DNA of 64,000 nucleotides, from the NCBI RefSeq assembly GCF_016775705.1, contig NZ_CP068760.1, forward strand, positions 1,798,001 through 1,862,000, read 5' to 3'. Made by a program: the position numbers and the translations under genes. This document shows positions 16,438-25,297 of the stretch, piece by piece. How positions within the stretch are numbered: position 1 is the first letter of the stretch; each line of letters begins with the position of its first letter. The DNA is from Chryseobacterium cucumeris (lineage in GTDB: Bacteria; Bacteroidota; Bacteroidia; Flavobacteriales; Weeksellaceae). The notes beneath the pieces were generated by a model. The model searched no databases. It saw only the letters and a program-made list of their open reading frames with translations, and was not told the DNA's origin.

Positions 16438-18369
16438 TTAATAGGCTTTAGATCTTTCTCCGCTGTTGTTTTGTACTTCTTGCTGGGCGTGTTTATTGAT
16501 GGAAGCATTGGAGGTAATGTTAATTTCTTTTTCAGAAATTTCATTTCTTTCCTTCTTTGTTTCGCTGTATACATCTCCTTCAATAATTTCAGTAAGTTTA
16601 CCCGTAATGAATGTACTTACATTTCCTATAACCGAAGTAAGTTTCATAGCGCCTACAGTCTCAGTATTATTTAATCCGATACTATCAGACTTATTCATTC
16701 CCACCGTCGTCGTCATATTCTCTCCTACATTAATATTCATATTCTTACAGTTCAGGGTCATGGTTTCCGGTGCCGTGATATTGATATTACTGCCCGTCGT
16801 ATCCAGATGGATCTCATTGCCGCTTTTGTCTGTAATAATGATACTTTCATCTTCTGTGAAAACGATTCTGTGGCCGCTTCTTGTCTGAATAGATTTCACA
16901 CGGTTTTCAGCTCCTCCACCAAGGCCTATTCCGCCATGAAACATTCCTCCCATTACAAATGGTCTGTCCGGATGACTGTGTACGAAATTAACCATCACCT
17001 GATCGCCTACCTCGGGAATAGCTACATAACCACGATTTTGAGTGATCTGATCGGTTCCTCCTGCATCGGGGCTCATTACTCTTACAAAGTGAGTGGTATC
17101 ATTCATCTGCCAGTCGAATCTTACCTGAACTCTTCCCTGTCCTTCCGGATCAGTATTGGAAATTACCGTTGCAATCTGTGGCTGAGCAGCCGGTACCGTA
17201 AATTCCGGTTTGGGCAGAAAACCCGTGTCTGCTGCAATGGATTCGAAAGTTCCTGTGTAATGTCCGATCGTATCAATTTCATGAACGGCTTCTGTCACCA
17301 TAACCTTCGTAAAATAAGATGTTTCACTGCTGTCCGGTTTTCTCATATGAATATCAGCAATACATCCGGGATGCAAAAAAGGAACGGTTGTAGATCCGGA
17401 AACCGAAAATACATTAACCGCTTCACTTCCTGACGCGCTTCTTTGAGAATGCTCCACATCCAGGTGTGTTGTTGCTTTAATAGGTGCAACCTGCAGTGCC
17501 GGAGTTTTATATATTTTATTGTTATGGCTATATGCTGTACGGGCCAGATCACTTAAATGGTCAACCGGAGTTTCCCCGGAAGTCAGTTTTTCATGTTTAC
17601 TGCTGTTATAGCCATAATACTGAGGTTTTGTATGAACCGCTTTTAGTTCTACCCTGATATGATCCGCATTGCTCCCATATAATAATTTTATAGGTTTATT
17701 TTGTGGAGGAAGCTTTCCAAAATGCAAAACTTCGCCATCATAGTAAAATTGTTCTCCATAAGCTTCTGCCATTCTCGACAGATAATTATAATGGGTTTCG
17801 TTATACTGGCTGCTGTAAATGATCTGGGAATAATCATTGGTATCGACTCTTATATCAAACCGTTCTTTATCTATTCCCTGCTGTATTACTTCTTTGGCTA
17901 TGATTCCCATATTAACGGGCTGGCTGCCGCCAAAGCTCTGGATATGCGGAGCACCGTCCAGCAGGATCGTCGGGCTGTATCCGGAAAGCACAATATTTCC
18001 CAGACTCATTTTTTCCTGACTGAATCCTACTTTGGTAATAACCCCAACAAAATTCCTTTCCGGACTTTTCTCAATATCTTTGTAGGAAATAACAGCTGTA
18101 AGACGTTTTCCCAGAAATTTATTGGCTTCCTCAAGGGTATGGCTCTGCCGGTCTCCCAATGCATCGTGAGCGAGAATAAGGTTGAATTCGTGATGGTGAC
18201 CCGCTTTCTGTTTAAGAGTGAAATGCTTATAGTACTTAATAATTTTACCTTCTACAACCAGTGATAATTTGACCAGCCGGTTGATCCCTGCGTGATGATT
18301 CGCGGATATCCCGTCCGCATTCTGAGATGGACGGAAAGAAGATCCTTTGGTCTTTGATTCGGTTTTCAT
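16438..18369 (-). CDS. vgrG: T6SS spike protein VgrG (TssI), copy 2
   Basis: 643 residues from the ATG at 18369, preferred over an in-frame ATG at 18405 because it leaves an extension comparable to the family (MKTESKTKGSSFRPSQNADG). Gp27-like and gp5-like regions align closely with VgrG1 (SFGGSQPVNMG, HYNYLSRMAEAYGEQFYYDG, DPEGQGRVQVRFDW, PEVGDQVMVNF). The C-terminal tail differs: an acidic NINVGENMTTTVG-type beta-helix without the NNNKTV repeats, ending KHAQQEVQNNSGERSKAY. The divergent tail next to a different effector suggests tail-specific cargo. Its stop lies 3 bp before the metalloprotease start. Confidence 0.95.
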   Translation of the reverse strand: MKTESKTKGSSFRPSQNADGISANHHAGINRLVKLSLVVEGKIIKYYKHFTLKQKAGHHHEFNLILAHDALGDRQSHTLEEANKFLGKRLTAVISYKDIEKSPERNFVGVITKVGFSQEKMSLGNIVLSGYSPTILLDGAPHIQSFGGSQPVNMGIIAKEVIQQGIDKERFDIRVDTNDYSQIIYSSQYNETHYNYLSRMAEAYGEQFYYDGEVLHFGKLPPQNKPIKLLYGSNADHIRVELKAVHTKPQYYGYNSSKHEKLTSGETPVDHLSDLARTAYSHNNKIYKTPALQVAPIKATTHLDVEHSQRSASGSEAVNVFSVSGSTTVPFLHPGCIADIHMRKPDSSETSYFTKVMVTEAVHEIDTIGHYTGTFESIAADTGFLPKPEFTVPAAQPQIATVISNTDPEGQGRVQVRFDWQMNDTTHFVRVMSPDAGGTDQITQNRGYVAIPEVGDQVMVNFVHSHPDRPFVMGGMFHGGIGLGGGAENRVKSIQTRSGHRIVFTEDESIIITDKSGNEIHLDTTGSNINITAPETMTLNCKNMNINVGENMTTTVGMNKSDSIGLNNTETVGAMKLTSVIGNVSTFITGKLTEIIEGDVYSETKKERNEISEKEINITSNASINKHAQQEVQNNSGERSKAY

Positions 18370-18478
18370 ATGCTTTGTGTTTGTGTTTAGTATTAAAGAT
18401 AACAATATTTTATATAACAGACATTATATAAACACGTTATAAAATAAAATTCTCAGGTTATAATTTTTCTTTCAGGCA

Positions 18479-18513
18479 AAAAAAGACCGTCTTAAATAGG
18501 GACAGTCTTTCTT
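18479..18513 (-). terminator. Terminator after tssD4
   Basis: Stem AAGACTGTC / GACGGTCTT (with one G-T pair) followed on the minus strand by seven T. Confidence 0.7.
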
Positions 18514-18543
18514 CTTATGAATGTTGATAATGTGTGTCAGTAT

Positions 18544-18951
18544 TTAGCTGGATGGCCATAGCCCAGCGTATTGAGAAGTACCATAGTCTATTGTTTCAGC
18601 ACTGATTACGAAGCTGATCAGCATACTGTTGCTGTCGATGGCGTCGAAATCTACCTGATGCTGGATTACATATCCGTTCTGCCATTTCAGTGTAATCAAT
18701 GTTCCTTCTTCGTGAGATTTGTTAAAAGTAATCTCTCCTACAGTCGGCTTATATTTACCGTTCAGCAAGCTTTCAAGGATATCTGATTTTTCAGTAGCTT
18801 CTACTGTAACCTTGATTAATGCGTTGGAAGGATCTGATGCTACACGTCCTGAAACATCTGTAGATCTGGAAACGCTGTAATTCATTTTTAACAGCTTTTG
18901 CCCTTCTCCATTATTGAATTTTAAGATTCCTCTTGAATTTCTTTCGGCCAT
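18544..18951 (-). CDS. tssD: T6SS tube protein TssD (Hcp-like), copy 4
   Basis: 135 residues, two shorter than the other copies, ending ...LWPSS. It carries Gln at 91 and 99 (Glu in the others) and Ile at 116 (Val in the others), making it the most divergent of the four. It stands directly upstream of the vgrG2-metalloprotease cassette and has the same promoter/operator architecture as the other copies. The charge changes on an otherwise frozen sequence may reflect cargo preference, which is speculation. Confidence 0.92.
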   Translation of the reverse strand: MAERNSRGILKFNNGEGQKLLKMNYSVSRSTDVSGRVASDPSNALIKVTVEATEKSDILESLLNGKYKPTVGEITFNKSHEEGTLITLKWQNGYVIQHQVDFDAIDSNSMLISFVISAETIDYGTSQYAGLWPSS

Positions 18952-19003
18952 GATTAGTAAATTTAATCGTTAGTAATATTTTGTGATTCGGTGATTGTGT
19001 TAG

Positions 19004-19011
19004 CAAATATA
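19004..19011 (-). promoter_or_regulatory. Promoter -7 box of tssD4
   Basis: TATATTTG on the minus strand, within a leader almost identical to that of tssD3. The -33 position reads TTTT rather than TTTG. Confidence 0.65.
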
Positions 19012-19060
19012 GAGGCTCTTTTCCGCTAAAAAAAACTTTTCCCTATAAATCTGAGATTTT

Positions 19061-19097
19061 GTAGTAGTTCTACGATTTCTTGTCGTAATTCTACGAC
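19061..19097 (-). promoter_or_regulatory. Paired palindromic operator upstream of tssD4
   Basis: Boxes GTAGTAGTTCTACGA at 19061 and GTCGTAATTCTACGAC at 19082, 21 bp apart. The remaining 19098-19250 holds no recognisable feature. Confidence 0.8.
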
Positions 19098-19255
19098 AAT
19101 GGATTTATCAACCTTACGATAACAACCATAAATACAGCGTTTTAAATTATTTCTCTTTTTTTAGATAAAAAATAATTTTACACATCAAAGAGAAATAACA
19201 AGGGTTCAAAGTTTAAAAATTTAAGATTTAAGGTTTGTTGATCTGTCTTTATACT

Positions 19256-19290
19256 ACAAAAAAAGCAGAAGTATATACTCCTGCTTTTGA
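19256..19290 (-). terminator. Terminator after tssR
   Basis: Hairpin AAAGCAGGAG / CTTCTGCTTT followed by a T-run on the minus strand, between tssR and tssD4. Confidence 0.7.
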
Positions 19291-19308
19291 TATCATAAAA
19301 AAATGTTT

Positions 19309-21714
19309 TTAATGCTTTGTGTATTCCGGTTGTTCTGTTGGAATTCTGGATGGAGTAAAGTACTCATTAAGCCAGTAGAAAGTTTGTCCGTTCTGCTGAA
19401 TTTTTACAGCAGGGTTGTTTCTGTTGGCAAGCATTCTGTCCGCTAAGTTTTTATAGTGCTGGAAATAATTTTTTACCGTTTCACTAGGAACGACTTTTGA
19501 TTTTTTCCAACCTTTCAGCTTATATTTAGCCATCAATTCTTCTTCAGAAAGATCAAATCCGGTACTCATTCCGATCGCATAAGACATTGGCAGCTCATAA
19601 AGCGCTCCTTTATCCAAGAATTTTATCGTAGGATTGTACTTCTTCAGTAATTTAACATATTCTTTAATGGCTCTTCCCTGATTAAAATCTGCACGATCTG
19701 CCTGAGTATTTCTGTATACTTCCGTGTAGAAAGCTTTTAAGTTATCATATTCCGATTCAGAAATAAGGATTCCCTTTTCTATTGCCGGAGTAAAATCTTT
19801 CAGATCTTTTGGAATATATCCTTTTACAAGGAATGGGCTTCCATAGTTGATCAGCTGTGCGGCAATTCCTGCAGAAACCGGATTGGTAAGTCCCGGATAC
19901 AGGTATTTATATTTTAAATCCACATCTGTTCTACCTGCTCCTACGGATGAATGGAAATATTCATTAAGAGATTTATCAATAGTCTGATTATCCAGAGTAA
20001 CCTGTGCAATAAGGCTGTCAACAGATTTTTTCAGGAATCCCGGAGTCGTAATGTCTCCTTTCTTAGGGAAAATAACGAATCCCTGAGACATACTCTGTTT
20101 AGGGTAAGCTAAAGAGAAGAATCCTGTATCTCCTTCCACAAGGCTGAAATTATTCTTGGTAAGCACATCATTTTGGTTGATGATCTTTTGTTTTTTAAGT
20201 TCAGCAATATTTTTGGCTGTATTGGTAACCACATTTTCCGCCATCAATACAAAATCATTGTAGGTATCTGATGATCTTGCACTGGTCTGGAACATGATCA
20301 GTCTTGCCTGAGCCTGGGTAAGAGAACTGATTACACTGTACATATTTCCGCTTTGGTTGGCAGAAGTTCCTACAGTAACAACGATATTGGTTTCATCAGG
20401 AACATTGGAAAGAAGGTTTCCTGCTGCCGTAAGAGCTTCTCCTACCGGCTGATAGCCGCTATTGCTGGCACAGTTCATTTCATTCGTTTTCTGATCAATA
20501 AATGATGAAATCTTACTGTAATCTGTACTTAAGCTGGAGACAGAAACATTATCTCCGCAAGGATTGTTCTTGTATAAAACCGCTCCATATTTAACATTGC
20601 TAAAATAAGAAGGTTTTTCAAACCTAAGCTGAAGATCCTGTAATAATGATTTTACAATAGGTGCATAAGGCGCATTACCGGCACTTACATCTAATGCAAA
20701 GACAATATTGATGTTTTTATCTTTTTCCGTGATCTCTCTGTAACGGTCGAAATAAATCGGTTCACCCAGTACATTGGATACGAAATTCTTGCTGTAATCT
20801 AAAATATTGGTGAAATATTTTGTCTTGGTATCAGGAGTCGGAGCTTCTTCTAAAGGAAGATTTACCGGAAAGATATTTTCCAGCTGTGTTCTCTTATTCA
20901 CATCGGTAAGAAGAATAGCTGTTTTGTTGGACGCATCCGATGCTGATCCACCCGGATACCCTTCATGAATTCCCAGCGTTGTATCGGTAATTCCTGTTGT
21001 ATTTTTAAGTCTGATAGCGGAACGTTCTCCCCAGGTGGAGATTACATTGGAGCTTACCCACCCGTAAAGTCCTTTATTGATACTGTCCATATCAACAGAC
21101 GGTTTTTTACCTACCAGAAAACGTTTGTTATTTTCGGCCATCTTGTACACATATACAATTTGTCCGTTAGGAATTTTTACATTGGCTGTTTCAATAAGGC
21201 TTGGTGAGTTGAACACCATAATAGAGTCGTTTTTATAGTATCTTTCAGCATTTCTGATGACTTCGCTGTTATTAGGTACTACTGCCACTCTTACAGGATA
21301 ACCTGTCTTTTCACTTTTTAAAGCGTTATTCCAGAGAAGGAGATCAGACTCCTGAATCCAGCCATATGTTTTGATCGATTTTGACGAAACTTTCTTCATT
21401 AAAGCATCCGGAACATATTCCGCTACTTTTACCATTCCGTCTCTATGTTTTAAAACCATTAAAGGTTCAAGGAATTTTACTTCTTTGTAAGACTTCTCAT
21501 CATCTTTATCCAGATAAGCCGTATTTCTTGACCGGTCTGAAATAACGATCCATGGCACTGACTTTTTCGGATATCCGTTAACGACAGGGGATGCATCCAC
21601 CTGCCCATACTGTGAAGGCTCCGGGGTTTTCTTTGACGGCAGTTTTACCTGACAACTCGTCAATAATACTGTTAACCCTATATAATATGCTGCTAGAGGA
21701 AATTTATTTTTCAT
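19309..21714 (-). CDS. tssR: T6SS component TssR
   Basis: An 801-residue lipoprotein (signal ending VLLTSC, Cys21) matching the TssR component specific to Bacteroidota T6SS. Two SH3-like beta segments near the N-terminus end in YGWIQESDLLLW and YGWVSSNVISTW. A von Willebrand A-like region begins at NIVFALDVSAGN (about residue 335) with a degenerate MIDAS motif. TssR is thought to be part of the subtype iii membrane/envelope complex replacing TssJ-L-M. It is the last gene of a four-gene minus-strand operon with tssP and two tssO-type genes. Confidence 0.87.
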   Translation of the reverse strand: MKNKFPLAAYYIGLTVLLTSCQVKLPSKKTPEPSQYGQVDASPVVNGYPKKSVPWIVISDRSRNTAYLDKDDEKSYKEVKFLEPLMVLKHRDGMVKVAEYVPDALMKKVSSKSIKTYGWIQESDLLLWNNALKSEKTGYPVRVAVVPNNSEVIRNAERYYKNDSIMVFNSPSLIETANVKIPNGQIVYVYKMAENNKRFLVGKKPSVDMDSINKGLYGWVSSNVISTWGERSAIRLKNTTGITDTTLGIHEGYPGGSASDASNKTAILLTDVNKRTQLENIFPVNLPLEEAPTPDTKTKYFTNILDYSKNFVSNVLGEPIYFDRYREITEKDKNINIVFALDVSAGNAPYAPIVKSLLQDLQLRFEKPSYFSNVKYGAVLYKNNPCGDNVSVSSLSTDYSKISSFIDQKTNEMNCASNSGYQPVGEALTAAGNLLSNVPDETNIVVTVGTSANQSGNMYSVISSLTQAQARLIMFQTSARSSDTYNDFVLMAENVVTNTAKNIAELKKQKIINQNDVLTKNNFSLVEGDTGFFSLAYPKQSMSQGFVIFPKKGDITTPGFLKKSVDSLIAQVTLDNQTIDKSLNEYFHSSVGAGRTDVDLKYKYLYPGLTNPVSAGIAAQLINYGSPFLVKGYIPKDLKDFTPAIEKGILISESEYDNLKAFYTEVYRNTQADRADFNQGRAIKEYVKLLKKYNPTIKFLDKGALYELPMSYAIGMSTGFDLSEEELMAKYKLKGWKKSKVVPSETVKNYFQHYKNLADRMLANRNNPAVKIQQNGQTFYWLNEYFTPSRIPTEQPEYTKH

Positions 21715-21761
21715 CCTATTTAATCTTTTTATGATTGGTACATCCGTAAGACCGGATGAAA

Positions 21762-22673
21762 TTATTTGCTTTGATTAATATCTACTTTAGTTACACAGTT
21801 CTGTGTGTCGTCCAGGTTTACTTTTACCGTCTGAATCACTGTATTCTTGTCAAACTGAAGGCCTGCACAATACATGTAGAAGTTATTCACTTTGCTGTCA
21901 TTTACTTTTACCACTGTATTTTCATTGTTACACAGATAGGTTTTCAGCAGGTAATTGTAGTGCATATTGAAACTGTTTCCGTTGGCAATCTGCTGCAGGT
22001 GATATTTAAAATCATTATCTACTTTGGCATAAGAGTCTTCCACTGAAACTTCATCTTCAGCAAGAGCATCATAAGCAGGAAGAATTTTAATACGGTGATA
22101 AATAGGATCCTGGCTTTGTTCTGTGTAAAGAGTCACCAGATACTCTCCAGGTTTTTTATAGGAATAGATGGTAAATTTGTCCTTAGCATCTGTATTTCCG
22201 GACTCACCGAATTTCCATGCAAACTGTTTTGCATCAGAAATAGCACGGAAGGTCACATTTTCATTTTGCATTGCCTGACTTACGGCTTCGATAGTTGTTT
22301 TTGCCGTTGCAGTATCTTTTGGTTTCTGAACGCTTCTTGCGCTTACCATTACAGGGAAAGATTTCGTGTACTTGTTGTCGACGATCAAAATCACCTGATA
22401 ATATCCCGGTTTATTATAGAAGTGAATACCACTGTTTTTATCTGAAGTTGTCCCATCTCCGAAATTCCATCTTTTGGTTTTGGCAAACTGGGTTTTATCT
22501 TCGAATAAAAGCGTGTCTCCTACCGCCAGTGAAGACGGATAAACCACCCCAACAATATCATCTGCTGAATGTATTACCTTTTTCTGCAGCCACAGAGCAA
22601 CCAATGCTGCGATCAGCAAAGTTGCAATAACACCGATAATAATGTTTTTCTTGTTCTTTTGAAAATAATTCAT
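21762..22673 (-). CDS. tssP: T6SS component TssP (PKD-domain membrane protein)
   Basis: A 303-residue protein with one N-terminal membrane segment (about 11-28) and two PKD-type immunoglobulin folds. The first contains WNFGDGTTSD and the second FAWKFGESGN. A Cys-containing alpha/beta tail follows (about 215-303). In Bacteroidota T6SS operons a PKD protein of this size next to TssO and TssR is TssP; the letter follows from that context. It probably contributes to the trans-envelope complex, with the bulk in the periplasm. Spacing is about 48 bp to each neighbour. Confidence 0.75.
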   Translation of the reverse strand: MNYFQKNKKNIIIGVIATLLIAALVALWLQKKVIHSADDIVGVVYPSSLAVGDTLLFEDKTQFAKTKRWNFGDGTTSDKNSGIHFYNKPGYYQVILIVDNKYTKSFPVMVSARSVQKPKDTATAKTTIEAVSQAMQNENVTFRAISDAKQFAWKFGESGNTDAKDKFTIYSYKKPGEYLVTLYTEQSQDPIYHRIKILPAYDALAEDEVSVEDSYAKVDNDFKYHLQQIANGNSFNMHYNYLLKTYLCNNENTVVKVNDSKVNNFYMYCAGLQFDKNTVIQTVKVNLDDTQNCVTKVDINQSK

Positions 22674-22721
22674 AGTTAGTAATTGTGATGTGTTTTATGT
22701 ATGTTCCTAGTATTTATTTGC

Positions 22722-23246
22722 TTACTGCATTCTTGCTTTCAGATCCTGCTCGCGCTGATAAAGCTTATTCTGCTTATCTTTAAATCCGATTCTGCATTCA
22801 TCCACCTGTTTCTGGAAAATTTTAATGTCTTCAGAAGTTGTTGAAATGACTTTTTTGTCATCAAAATACATTTTATAGAATTTCGCGATCTGCGGATAGG
22901 CATCTTTACGGATATCCACAACATCGGTACTGTTGAAATAGCTGTTAAGGTCGTTAACGCCCAGCTGGATATTATTTTCGATAAAAGGCTGTGGTCCGTC
23001 ATCAGTAAGCTTGGTGATCATGGTGTAGGTACTGTCCATGATAGGAAGAACAACTTTCTGGTGTTGTTCAAATTCGGCTTTCTGCTCAAGATTCTGAATA
23101 CCTCTTACATCTTCATCAGAAAAAGGGGATTCAAATCCTTTCAGAAAGATCACTCCTAAAAATAACATGGCAGTCACCAGCATCAGTATTAAATAAAAAA
23201 ACTGATAATGCCTCTCTTTCTTCGATAATGTGATTTGTCCTTGCAT
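22722..23246 (-). CDS. tssO: T6SS TssO-type transmembrane protein (second of pair)
   Basis: 174 residues with one membrane helix (about 16-36, FFYLILMLVTAMLFLGVIFL) after a short basic cytoplasmic end. A long helical, charged periplasmic part with a C-terminal coiled coil (about 140-174) follows. The layout is the same as the gene upstream, and both resemble TssO of subtype iii systems, suggesting an ancient duplication. Which of the two is the canonical TssO is not clear from sequence. Confidence 0.72.
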   Translation of the reverse strand: MQGQITLSKKERHYQFFYLILMLVTAMLFLGVIFLKGFESPFSDEDVRGIQNLEQKAEFEQHQKVVLPIMDSTYTMITKLTDDGPQPFIENNIQLGVNDLNSYFNSTDVVDIRKDAYPQIAKFYKMYFDDKKVISTTSEDIKIFQKQVDECRIGFKDKQNKLYQREQDLKARMQ

Positions 23247-23257
23247 ATCTTTTCTTT

Positions 23258-23794
23258 TTATCTTCTTCTTCTACTTCCTGTGAAATTTCTCGTAGGGTCT
23301 TTCCGAAGTTCGTTGTTGGTTACTTTAATCTTGCCCATGCATTCATCAAGATCCCGTAAAACGGTCTTTTTCTGATACTCTACTTCGATGATCTTTGCTT
23401 TTAAAGTCATCATCGGTACAATCTGCTTCATCAGTACGGCATAATGTTTAAAGCTCTGCACACTGTCTTTACCCATAATATTTTTGGCATCTCTCACATT
23501 ATCCATAATACTGGTTCTCAGAAATACCTCATTCTCCACCTTATTGATGCTAAGCTGGTTCATTTTGTCGTAAATATCATCAATGTGATCCTTAAGCACG
23601 TCACTTCGAAGCATCAGTTCTTTATACGCTTCAGCTTCACGGCTGATTCCTTCCCGCTGTATATCATAACTCTTAAAGAAGAGAAATAAGCAAGCAAAAG
23701 ATACAACCGACAAAACGACAAATGACATAATAAACTTCCAAATGCCCGTTCTGACGTCAGATTTGTTTAATTTTTTTTCCCTGTTAGAAGACAT
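23258..23794 (-). CDS. tssO: T6SS TssO-type transmembrane protein (first of pair)
   Basis: 178 residues from the ATG at 23794. The longer frame to 23863 would add a non-conserved stretch before MSSNREKKLNKSD. One membrane helix (about 20-43) is followed by a helical periplasmic region (KELMLRSDVLKDHIDDIYDKM...) and a basic tail. It is the first gene of the tssO-tssO-tssP-tssR operon, 11 bp before its paralogue. The promoter lies in the 179-bp region shared with the divergent regulator, where no TAnnTTTG box was found. Confidence 0.75.
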   Translation of the reverse strand: MSSNREKKLNKSDVRTGIWKFIMSFVVLSVVSFACLFLFFKSYDIQREGISREAEAYKELMLRSDVLKDHIDDIYDKMNQLSINKVENEVFLRTSIMDNVRDAKNIMGKDSVQSFKHYAVLMKQIVPMMTLKAKIIEVEYQKKTVLRDLDECMGKIKVTNNELRKDPTRNFTGSRRRR

Positions 23795-23973
23795 AATTTG
23801 CGATTTGTTTGGCCTGTGAAAATATAAAAAAAAAATTTTATGCACAATACGTAATTTCCCCAACCCTGTTTCGTGAAAACCCTGATTAAATTAATATTAA
23901 TTTTCACTTTGATAAGTTTTTCATAAATTAGACCTCTGAATTTTAAATATCATTCGCCAAATCGATATTAAGA

Positions 23974-24645
23974 ATGAGTAAAATATTATCTAATACCGTA
24001 CGTTTTTCCATTGCTGACAGTGATTTTTATTTTAAAAAAATAATGATCAAAACACTTATGGAAAATCCTTTCTATATGCTTCTGAATGATTGTAACAATG
24101 GGCATGAGCTGGTAAACAGAATCTACAGAAGACAGGAAGATGTGTTCATTATTGAACTCTTTATGCCGGTATTAAGTGGAATTGAAGCTATTAAGTATAT
24201 CAGAAAAAACAATACTGAAACCCCTATTATTACGTATTCCGGCACTTATCAGGAAGATATGGCGGAAATCCTTTCAAAGATTCCCAATATCTATTACTGT
24301 CAGAAAAAAAGCACCATTATAAAGGATATTATTAAAGGAAGTATTGCGTCTGACGACTTCGACTATCAGGCTTATTCCAAAGAATGGGAACAGCAGCCGC
24401 TTGCCGTACAGGAATATATGGACAGGCAGAAAAAAGGACAGGAAGAACTTTCCCCATCTGAAATACAGCTCATGAGGTTCTGCTATGAAGGATTCAGCAA
24501 TAAAGAAATTGCAGAAAAGCTCAATCTCAGTACCAGAACAATCGATACCTATATCAACAGACTTACTGAAAAGCTGGGATTGAAAACCAAACTTCATCTT
24601 ATCCGCTTCTGCGTAGAAAACGGATATTATAATTCCAGTTTATAA
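23974..24645 (+). CDS. LuxR-type response regulator with atypical receiver (Asp to Glu)
   Basis: 223 residues. Residues 8-125 form a receiver domain: the acidic pair Asp15/Asp17 (IADSD), the Thr87 position (ITYSG) and Lys111 are in place. The phospho-acceptor position in VFIIELFMPVLSG is Glu61 instead of Asp, a change that often mimics the phosphorylated state. Residues 158-215 form a LuxR/NarL helix-turn-helix (LSPSEIQLMRFCYEGFSNKEIAEKL...). There is no kinase gene beside it. It is divergent from the tssO-tssP-tssR operon across 179 bp, so control of the T6SS is likely but inferred. Confidence 0.85.
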   Translation: MSKILSNTVRFSIADSDFYFKKIMIKTLMENPFYMLLNDCNNGHELVNRIYRRQEDVFIIELFMPVLSGIEAIKYIRKNNTETPIITYSGTYQEDMAEILSKIPNIYYCQKKSTIIKDIIKGSIASDDFDYQAYSKEWEQQPLAVQEYMDRQKKGQEELSPSEIQLMRFCYEGFSNKEIAEKLNLSTRTIDTYINRLTEKLGLKTKLHLIRFCVENGYYNSSL

Positions 24646-24898
24646 AAAATCTGATTTCAATTGAAAAATTCAATTCCAGGAGGCTCGATAAGGGCAGATA
24701 AAGAATCTCAAAAATAGTATACTAAGGACCATAAAGCGCTGCCAGACCTGTTATAACCAGCATTTATTAAATTTTGTTCATCAATTTTTTGTACCTTTAT
24801 CCGGTTACATTATTTTATTGTTAAATTATCACTATCCTGCCTTAATATAGTGTATACATAAAAAGTCCAACTCTTTGAATAAAAATATTTTGCCACTA
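24646..24898. other. Intergenic region with no recognised feature
   Basis: Between the regulator and the HU promoter. I see no gene, no strong hairpin and no repeat in this AT-rich stretch. Confidence 0.5.
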
Positions 24899-24899
24899 A

Positions 24900-24932
24900 T
24901 TTGCTAGTATTCAATTTTTTTAACTAAATTTG
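24900..24932 (+). promoter_or_regulatory. Promoter of the HU gene
   Basis: TTTG at 24900-24903, 21 bp, then TAAATTTG at 24925-24932. The ATG follows after a leader of about 30 nt. Confidence 0.7.
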
Positions 24933-24963
24933 CACACCTAAAATTTAAAATTAAAATAAGGAA

Positions 24964-25254
24964 ATGACAAAGGCAGAATTGGTAAACACCATCTCAAATA
25001 AGTTGGGAACAGAAAAGAATGAAACACAGAAAGTTGTAGAAGCTTTTATGCAGGAGATCAGAACTTCTATGTATAATGGGGATAACGTTTATCTAAGAGG
25101 TTTTGGATCTTTTATCATTAAAACAAGAGCTGCTAAAACAGGAAGAAATATTTCTAAAAACACTGCAATTGAGATTCCTGCTCATAACATTCCTGCTTTC
25201 AAACCTTCAAAATCTTTTGTTGAGAAAGTAAAAACTAAAGTTGCAGTAAAATAA
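24964..25254 (+). CDS. HU/IHF-family DNA-binding protein
   Basis: A 96-residue histone-like protein. It has the N-terminal helical dimerisation part (MTKAELVNTISNKLG), GFGSF before the beta arm, and an arm reading KTGRNISKNTAIEIP where E. coli HU has GRNPxTGxE. It bends and compacts DNA and supports replication and transcription. It is strongly expressed in most bacteria, consistent with the good promoter here. The 29-residue basic protein follows 43 bp downstream and is probably cotranscribed. Confidence 0.92.
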   Translation: MTKAELVNTISNKLGTEKNETQKVVEAFMQEIRTSMYNGDNVYLRGFGSFIIKTRAAKTGRNISKNTAIEIPAHNIPAFKPSKSFVEKVKTKVAVK

Positions 25255-25297
25255 GAACATTAACTGAATATTAACTAGTTACTAAAAAATTAAAATT

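Noticed and set aside
940-23794. A contractile phage tail or extracellular injection system instead of T6SS
   Set aside because: The set TssD, VgrG, ClpV, TssO, TssP and TssR is specific to Bacteroidota T6SS. No phage structural, lysis or packaging genes are present.
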